NCBI GenBank assembly: GCA_903930505.1
Contig: CAIYYQ010000078.1
Location: 1 to 10,800, forward strand
Origin: Methanobacteriota archaeon
Lineage (GTDB): Archaea; Thermoplasmatota; E2; DHVEG-1
Direction: 5' to 3'
DNA length: 10,800 bases
In this document: piece by piece, positions 6,122-10,800 of the stretch
How the letters are laid out: each line of letters opens with the position of its first letter
Numbering within the stretch: position 1 is the stretch's first letter
The notes under the pieces: model-generated
Databases searched by the model: none
What the model saw: only the letters and a program-made list of their open reading frames with translations
Told to the model about the DNA's origin: nothing
Position numbers and translations under genes: made by a program

Positions 6122-6172
6122 TTAACTTCTCAGTAGTGCGACAAATGGATCGATATCTGCATAGGTGATCAT
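6122..6172 (-). pseudogene. Orphan dockerin C-terminal remnant
   Basis: Read on the - strand, this stretch encodes MITYADIDPFVALLRS and then TAA. The segment TYADIDPFVALL is almost the same as the dockerin repeats of the upstream peptidase (TFADIDPFVAAL and SGDIDPFVALL), and the DNA shares the 14-base string GATCGATATCTGCA with the first of them. The Ca2+ loop DTNGDG that should come just before is missing, and the frame is closed by a TAG a few codons upstream. It therefore cannot be a gene by itself. It looks like the 3' end of another dockerin-bearing gene, or of a former end of the neighbouring gene, left after recombination between dockerin sequences. Confidence 0.65.
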
Positions 6173-6183
6173 TCTATTCTAGT

Positions 6184-9100
6184 TTAGTTTCCGAGGAGGG
6201 CGACGAACGGGTCGATATCACCTGAGTTGACTGATTGATCCATGGTGATATCTGCAGTGAAATAATAACCAGATGGATATCTACTATAGTACGTATCTTT
6301 ACTCCAAAGTGCAGCAACAAACGGATCGATATCTGCAAATGTGACTCTTCCATCACCGTTTGTATCACCGAGTTTAAACATCTGCACCGTGAGTGTATCT
6401 GAAGGATGACTGAATTGGGTACCGACTTTTGCAACCACGTAAACGTTGAAGAAACCAATGTTGTTGTAGTCGTGTGTTACGGTCGCGACTTGTCCGCTGC
6501 TGTACGGTCCAACCCAAGCGCTCTCTGTGCCGTCGCCAAAGTAAAATTTGTAGTAGACGTTATTGTTCCTACTTGTAGTATTGAACGTTTGTGGTATACC
6601 GCCGGATATGCTCCATCGGATCCGTCCGATGCCTTTATTCATATCATTCGGATGGTCATGAACTAAATTCACATGATTCGGCTTTGCCGGTGAATCAAGA
6701 GGCGTTACCCATGGGTTCATCAAGGGATATCGATCCTGATTCGGCGGTATTTTTCCAGAAATGTTGTATGGTGTGTCGCCGATGGTATCCGGTCCTGTGA
6801 TATTTTGTCCTGGGCCATGGTACTGATCAACTCCTGTATACGTGCTCCAGTAGTTGCCCGCGCTCGGATAGCCATTGTCCCAACTATTGGTGCCCCAATC
6901 ATACGCGCTGATATCGTTATTGATAAAGCTGTTGTGATAAATCTTTGTGTTTACCGCTTGTTCTTCAACAAGAATTCCAACGGCATTCTGTGTAATATTA
7001 TTGTTGTATATAATTAAGTTATCAGATTGTATTCTTACTCCTACGTAATTGGGACCACAATCTCTGATGGTGAATCCAGTGAGGATAGCCCCGTCTGCAG
7101 AGATAGTAATCACATCGCTGGTTTGAGACCCTGAGAGAACAGTATTGAGAGGATCGACGCCCTGAAGTTGGATTTGTTTGTTGAGGAGGATGCTTTCCTG
7201 ATGAACCCCTGGCGATACAAGGATAGTATGACCGCAAAGGGTACAGGGATCATCAATTGCAGCTTGAATCGTGGGAAACATTTGAGAGGTATTCAGATCA
7301 ATAGCTGCTCCACCGAAGAAATGCATCAGCGGATAATTATCCCTATCACTTGTTCCAGGGATACCATAGGAGCTGTCTACAATGCCATCGGCGTTATTGT
7401 CCCATGCGCCTTCACAAGGTTGATCAAAATCACTCCAGTAGTTCCCCCCGCTTGGATATCCGTTATGCCATTGATTATGGCTCGAACTTCCTATGTCGTT
7501 GAATGCATTTGTTTGATGGTTATTGAGAAAAGTATTATGATAAATCTGATTATTCTGAGTTTTAAAATAAACATTATTACCATCATATAAATATGTACCA
7601 CGAGTATTATTAATAATGAGATTCTTCTGGATGATATTATGATTAGCATATGTAAGAATGATCCCGTCATGAGTGTTACTCGTTATGATGTTATCCTCGA
7701 TAGAATTATCCCCTGAACATAAGGTGGGACCGTAGATGAGAAGACCATTGTCATTCTCTCGTATAATATTTCGTTTAACAGTGTTTCCAGTTGCATACCA
7801 CAAAGCGACTCCACATCCCCCATCCTCGATAATGTTCTCCTCAATGAAGTTATTTTTCGATGAATAAGCAGCATGTATAATATCACTAATAGCGTTTCGA
7901 AGGGTAAACCCTGAGATTCTCACGCCAGCTTCATACCCATCAACAGAGAGGTAAACGACATTAACGAGTCTGTCCCCGTCAATGATAGTAGTTGCTTGTC
8001 CGTCCCCCTGGAGATTAAGCGGTATATAGATTTCTATATTTTCATGGTAGATGCCAGAGAGGACCCTGACCGTACCTCCTGGATTAACTGTGTCAATACC
8101 GTCCTGGATGTCATGATAAGGATGTTCTAATGTCCCGTCCCATGGTCCAAGGATGTTATCATCATCCACATAGGTTGTATCAGAGTAGATAAACGCGTCT
8201 TTTCCAGCCTGGTTGTTTAATTCATATGCTTCGTCAATCACGTTCTCCGGGTCGATTTCAACAATGAGATATTTCTTCCCCCCACTTTGCAGGGGTATAT
8301 TCCATTGTTGGGAAACAAGACTATCTCCACCAGCAGGTACAGGGTTTGTGATCACTTGATCCCCGATAGGATACCGTTCTCCGTTCATGTCTTCAAAGAG
8401 AAAACGAACTGGTATATTCTCTGCGTTTCCTCCGCCGATGTTATGAACCTTGACGGTGATGTTGACTTGAGTTGTTTCCGATGTTAACCGTTCAGGATCA
8501 AGCGTGATATCAAGAGTGGAAAGTGTAAGGTCAGGTTTCTCCTGTTTAAGGCGCCCCTGTGACCCGGAGAGGTCTAAAGCAGGATCCCCGAGGAGATTCG
8601 CCTGTCTGCCAAGGTTGGTATTTGGAAATTGGGTTTCTAAACGGAAAATTCCCTCGTTAATGATCTTACCAACTAAGTATTCATGATTCTCCATGAATGA
8701 TTCAAGGAGAAACTCAGAACACCAATCAAAATCAACAGTTGTGACAACTGATGAGCCCCAAAAAGCAATCGCACCTTTCTGAGGGGTGTTGAGGAATGTT
8801 TCACCCATACAATCATCATTGATCTGGAAGCTCCCTGTAAGGCAGGCGAGGCTATACACCAGCGGAAGTTTATACCCATTGTTCAACTGATTAATGTCAT
8901 AGAAACACTCCCAACCATACTGGTAACCATGGCCGCAGTAGATGACAAGGCTCTTTCCGTCGTTGATAGCATTTTTTGTGATGGAATGGGAATTTGTATA
9001 ACCTATCTCTTCCAGAAACGCTTCAGTGACTGTCCATCCGCTCTGTTCTAACAGGGTATGCTTAAGGAAGGTGTAGTGTGGAAAATTATTGCTTGAATGG

Positions 9101-10461
9101 TACTTGGCTTCACGTGCTTCATATCGTGATCCTTCACAGAGAAGAACTTGGTGTTGCCAGTCGCCTGGCTCCGGGTTCTGCTCATAATGGATCGTCTTCT
9201 CTGCGATCACATCAAGCTCAGTCTGATCATCCACGGAAAAACGCCCGATCATGATCTCCGGAAGCCAATCGTTTCCTGCGATGCATACCAACCAGCGGTC
9301 AGCGACGCCACCATAGATATGAGATGCAACAAAGGGTGTGTCCCCAACAAGAAGTATATAGCCGAGGTGTCCATCGCTCATATGTGGTGCTTGCCAGTTA
9401 TTATAAACATAGGAGATGAAATTCTTTATTTTTGTGTCAGTATTACCTCCGATAAACGAATTGTTCACATTTACCACTGCGACGTCGAACCCGTTGTAAT
9501 CAGATCGCCAATGGGCAAGTCTGTTAAGCATATTGGTTTGTGTTCCCTGGTCGAAATCCTGTTGTGCTGGGTTATAAAATGCATCTGAGGTGATGATCAG
9601 GTAATCTGCGCTGTTCGCGGGATTCGCGAAATCTACTGGGTAAGAGACCACGCCTGCTCCTGGGATTGAAGCAGCGTTGGGAGATGATCCCTGAGGAGGG
9701 TTGTAGTTCATCAGTACTTGTGAACAAAGAGTAGAGTACGGTCCGACATCCTTACTGACGGAACTACAAGGATTGCTATATTTTACTTGTACCTGAATAA
9801 TGGGATGGATCTGTAACTCCTGGGTGACTGGGTTATATTGAACAGGATGGAAATTAAGGTTTAAAATCCGTTGATCCCTGATGAAACCATAGGTGAAATC
9901 CACGAGTGTCCCTGGATAAAACATATTTGTACTATAACAGGTTTGATCAAGCGTAAACACATCTTCAAGCTCACTATAGCCTTCAGGGGTTGTACGTTCA
10001 ACCTGTTTAGGGACAGGGGAAACAAGAATCTTTTCCTTTTTTATAGATTGAGAATCCCGGATGATGAGAGAGACATCACCTTCAGTGGGGATCGCAAGCA
10101 TCACAGTTTTTATGGGGAGCTGGGGTTTTCCTACCTCAGAGGTAGAGGTGAATCCAGGGAGTACGAGTTTCTGATACGTATCTCCTTCAACAGGATTAAC
10201 CATCGAGGTTACATCATCCGCAGCAATGGTGTTTACTAGATAGAGACCTGATTGGTCTGAGGAGAGAAGTCGTGCCTCTGTCTTCACAGGTGATTCCATG
10301 GGATTGCTGTTGATTTCTGTGTTGGTGAGTGATATCTCAGACGTCATTTCTTGATGCCGGATGCTGAAACCAGCGTAAACCGATGGTATAACCAGGAGGA
10401 AACAGATGAGAATTGATATCTCTACGTTAATTATGTTTTTTTGTGTATTCTTTTTTTTCAT
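6184..10461 (-). CDS. Secreted gingipain-type C25 cysteine peptidase with CARDB, beta-helix, PKD and dockerin domains
   Basis: A 1425-residue exported protease. Residues 1-30 are a signal peptide or signal anchor (MKKKN start, hydrophobic ISILICFLLVIP). About 70-270 fit the C25 propeptide (GKPQLPIKTVMLAIP). The caspase-like C25 domain covers about 285-630, with the catalytic pair His511 in IYCGHGYQYGWE and Cys540 in YSLACLTGSF, then GAIAFWGSS. About 645-760 is a CARDB beta-sandwich (KVHNIGGGNAENIPV; VIDEAYELNN). Two parallel beta-helix units follow (about 775-1010 and 1052-1205), each closed by an NGYPSxGNYWS cap and a DRYPLM or DNYPLM motif. About 1262-1360 is a PKD-like domain (FYFGDGTESAW, VTHDY). 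Residues 1363-1425 form a type I dockerin with loops DTNGDG and ADITMDQS and two DIDPFVA helices. It should cut proteins outside the cell. No anchor or sorting signal is visible, so the dockerin may hold it to a cohesin partner. Confidence 0.92.
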   Translation of the reverse strand: MKKKNTQKNIINVEISILICFLLVIPSVYAGFSIRHQEMTSEISLTNTEINSNPMESPVKTEARLLSSDQSGLYLVNTIAADDVTSMVNPVEGDTYQKLVLPGFTSTSEVGKPQLPIKTVMLAIPTEGDVSLIIRDSQSIKKEKILVSPVPKQVERTTPEGYSELEDVFTLDQTCYSTNMFYPGTLVDFTYGFIRDQRILNLNFHPVQYNPVTQELQIHPIIQVQVKYSNPCSSVSKDVGPYSTLCSQVLMNYNPPQGSSPNAASIPGAGVVSYPVDFANPANSADYLIITSDAFYNPAQQDFDQGTQTNMLNRLAHWRSDYNGFDVAVVNVNNSFIGGNTDTKIKNFISYVYNNWQAPHMSDGHLGYILLVGDTPFVASHIYGGVADRWLVCIAGNDWLPEIMIGRFSVDDQTELDVIAEKTIHYEQNPEPGDWQHQVLLCEGSRYEAREAKYHSSNNFPHYTFLKHTLLEQSGWTVTEAFLEEIGYTNSHSITKNAINDGKSLVIYCGHGYQYGWECFYDINQLNNGYKLPLVYSLACLTGSFQINDDCMGETFLNTPQKGAIAFWGSSVVTTVDFDWCSEFLLESFMENHEYLVGKIINEGIFRLETQFPNTNLGRQANLLGDPALDLSGSQGRLKQEKPDLTLSTLDITLDPERLTSETTQVNITVKVHNIGGGNAENIPVRFLFEDMNGERYPIGDQVITNPVPAGGDSLVSQQWNIPLQSGGKKYLIVEIDPENVIDEAYELNNQAGKDAFIYSDTTYVDDDNILGPWDGTLEHPYHDIQDGIDTVNPGGTVRVLSGIYHENIEIYIPLNLQGDGQATTIIDGDRLVNVVYLSVDGYEAGVRISGFTLRNAISDIIHAAYSSKNNFIEENIIEDGGCGVALWYATGNTVKRNIIRENDNGLLIYGPTLCSGDNSIEDNIITSNTHDGIILTYANHNIIQKNLIINNTRGTYLYDGNNVYFKTQNNQIYHNTFLNNHQTNAFNDIGSSSHNQWHNGYPSGGNYWSDFDQPCEGAWDNNADGIVDSSYGIPGTSDRDNYPLMHFFGGAAIDLNTSQMFPTIQAAIDDPCTLCGHTILVSPGVHQESILLNKQIQLQGVDPLNTVLSGSQTSDVITISADGAILTGFTIRDCGPNYVGVRIQSDNLIIYNNNITQNAVGILVEEQAVNTKIYHNSFINNDISAYDWGTNSWDNGYPSAGNYWSTYTGVDQYHGPGQNITGPDTIGDTPYNISGKIPPNQDRYPLMNPWVTPLDSPAKPNHVNLVHDHPNDMNKGIGRIRWSISGGIPQTFNTTSRNNNVYYKFYFGDGTESAWVGPYSSGQVATVTHDYNNIGFFNVYVVAKVGTQFSHPSDTLTVQMFKLGDTNGDGRVTFADIDPFVAALWSKDTYYSRYPSGYYFTADITMDQSVNSGDIDPFVALLGN
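6718..8139 (-). repeat. Two homologous beta-helix plus cap modules inside the C25 peptidase gene
   Basis: Residues about 775-1047 and 1052-1248 follow the same plan. Each has an IQ-x-(G/A)-ID opening (DIQDGID, TIQAAID), a G(G/H)T(V/I) strand, IxGFTxRx, then Asn-rich beta-helix coils (IIxNN, IYHNxFxNN), NGYPSxGNYWS and finally D(R/N)YPLM. The second unit is shorter by several coils. The cap-coding DNA is still alike (around 6848-6880 and 7437-7470), which supports tandem duplication within the gene. Confidence 0.7.
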
Positions 10462-10466
10462 TTGAG

Positions 10467-10473
10467 CACCGCC
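10467..10473 (-). promoter_or_regulatory. Shine-Dalgarno site of the C25 peptidase gene
   Basis: The - strand reads GGCGGTG, five bases before the ATG at 10461. It differs from GGAGGTG by one base, and it supports this start and the complete signal peptide. Confidence 0.5.
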
Positions 10474-10507
10474 TAAACAGACTTATTCTCTGTTGTGTCT
10501 TTTTTAC

Positions 10508-10518
10508 TATATAATAAA
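10508..10518 (-). promoter_or_regulatory. TATA box of the C25 peptidase gene
   Basis: The - strand reads TTTATTATATA. Its centre is about 52 bases before the ATG, the same distance as for the metalloprotease gene, giving a predicted leader of about 25 bases that includes the SD. The surrounding 10462-10670 gap is very AT-rich, so other TATA-like strings exist. Confidence 0.4.
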
Positions 10519-10646
10519 TATTGTACACTTGTTACCCAATTTTAATCGCTTCATCCTATTCATTCTTTTTACAGCATTCAAATAAATTTAAAAGTTATTT
10601 TTTATAATATTATCTCTTATTTTAATTATTTAAATACTTTATTGTA

Positions 10647-10662
10647 AAATCTTCGAAGATTT
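10647..10662. repeat. 16-base perfect palindrome
   Basis: AAATCTTCGAAGATTT is its own reverse complement. It lies 9 bases past the stop codon of the reading frame at the right edge, in AT-rich intergenic DNA. It could be a regulator binding site for the peptidase promoter region or a 3' hairpin of the edge gene. The function is unknown. Confidence 0.5.
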
Positions 10663-10670
10663 GGATAGAA

Positions 10671-10799
10671 TTAGAACAAATAATAGAAGAAATGGGAAGA
10701 AGGAACAACCTCTGTTTCAAGGCGTTTTCCAATGCCTGAAACAGTACCTGCTCCAATAACCAATGCAACAAGGCTAAAAACAATGAGTTTTCCTACGAC
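10671..10799 (-). CDS. C-terminal end of an unidentified reading frame with a hydrophobic segment
   Basis: On the - strand the frame is open from the right edge of the window to a TAA at 10671-10673, giving 42 residues. It begins VVGKLIVFSLVALVIGAGTV, a clear membrane or signal-peptide segment, followed by SGIGKRLETE and a short tail ending in FFYYLF. Two readings are possible. It may be the true C-terminal membrane anchor of a longer protein, or it may be the signal peptide of a secreted protein whose body has been lost. The lysine before the hydrophobic run and the small residues GAGTVSG after it favour an exported-protein start, but no start codon is visible in the window. I do not recognise the family. 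Confidence 0.45.
   Translation of the reverse strand, partial: VVGKLIVFSLVALVIGAGTVSGIGKRLETEVVPSSHFFYYLF
10712..10744. repeat. Inverted repeat (11-bp stem, one bulge, 10-base loop)
   Basis: The left arm CTGTTTCAAGGC (10712-10723) and right arm GCCTGAAACAG (10734-10744) are complementary over 11 pairs with one unpaired A. The repeat lies inside the open frame at the right edge and would form a firm hairpin in RNA from either strand. Confidence 0.55.
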
Positions 10800-10800
10800 G

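Noticed and set aside
6105..6124. The T-rich run on the + strand as a terminator for the C25 peptidase gene
   Set aside because: It is T-rich on the wrong strand. In the peptidase transcript it would be A/G-rich, so no U-tract forms there.
6187..6375. Treating the dockerin as evidence for a cellulosome
   Set aside because: No glycoside hydrolase, cohesin or scaffoldin is in the window. Only a docking role with an unknown partner can be suggested.
6718..8139. Reading the beta-helix region as a NosD-type copper-site maturation protein
   Set aside because: The repeats are of the general NosD/pectate-lyase-like helix type, but they sit inside a secreted peptidase chain and no nos-type genes are nearby.
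9148..9588. A 146-codon + strand open frame opposite the C25 peptidase gene, with others at 7168-7590 and 9871-10239
   Set aside because: These are antisense to well supported domains of the peptidase and show no family pattern or start signals.

Overview
The window looks like a piece of an archaeal chromosome, most probably from a protein-degrading Thermoplasmatota-type lineage such as those found in anoxic sediment. That placement is inference. The seen basis is an archaeal-type tyrosyl-tRNA synthetase, archaeal TATA boxes at the expected spacing in front of most genes, two genes that look leaderless, and large secreted peptidases carrying CARDB, parallel beta-helix, PKD and dockerin modules. 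No rRNA, tRNA, CRISPR array, integrase or insertion sequence was recognised.

Layout. (1) 1-697, + strand: the 3' part of the tyrosyl-tRNA synthetase gene, then a decayed stretch in which the first ~40 codons of a GNAT acetyltransferase run into the last ~46 codons of an alpha/beta hydrolase in another frame. (2) 722-2281, - strand: a secreted zinc metalloprotease with an N-terminal C2-like region and Ca2+-binding DxDxDG loops. (3) 2282-2449: a 168-base divergent promoter region. (4) 2450-5360, + strand: three cytoplasmic nucleic-acid or ribosome genes, namely a DEDDh 3'-5' exonuclease, a type 1 RNase H and an ABC-F ATPase with an added C-terminal domain. (5) 5416-6057, - strand: a conserved-looking single-pass membrane protein of unknown function. 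(6) 6122-6172: an orphan dockerin tail left behind the next gene. (7) 6184-10461, - strand: a 1425-residue secreted gingipain-type (C25) cysteine peptidase with accessory and dockerin domains. (8) 10462-10800: AT-rich intergenic DNA, two inverted repeats and the end of a further - strand reading frame with a hydrophobic segment.

How the parts may work together. The two secreted peptidases use different chemistry (zinc and cysteine) and both carry calcium-binding modules, so both probably act outside the cell on protein substrates. The C25 enzyme may dock onto a cohesin-bearing partner that is not in this window. The + strand block is housekeeping in character: RNase H and exonuclease chemistry would suit RNA-DNA hybrid or primer processing, and the ABC-F protein would act on the ribosome. 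Nothing seen here is a clear defence or mobile system. The most unusual points are the signs of gene loss (the GNAT/hydrolase junction and the orphan dockerin tail), the C-terminal module on the ABC-F protein and the domain make-up of the two peptidases.
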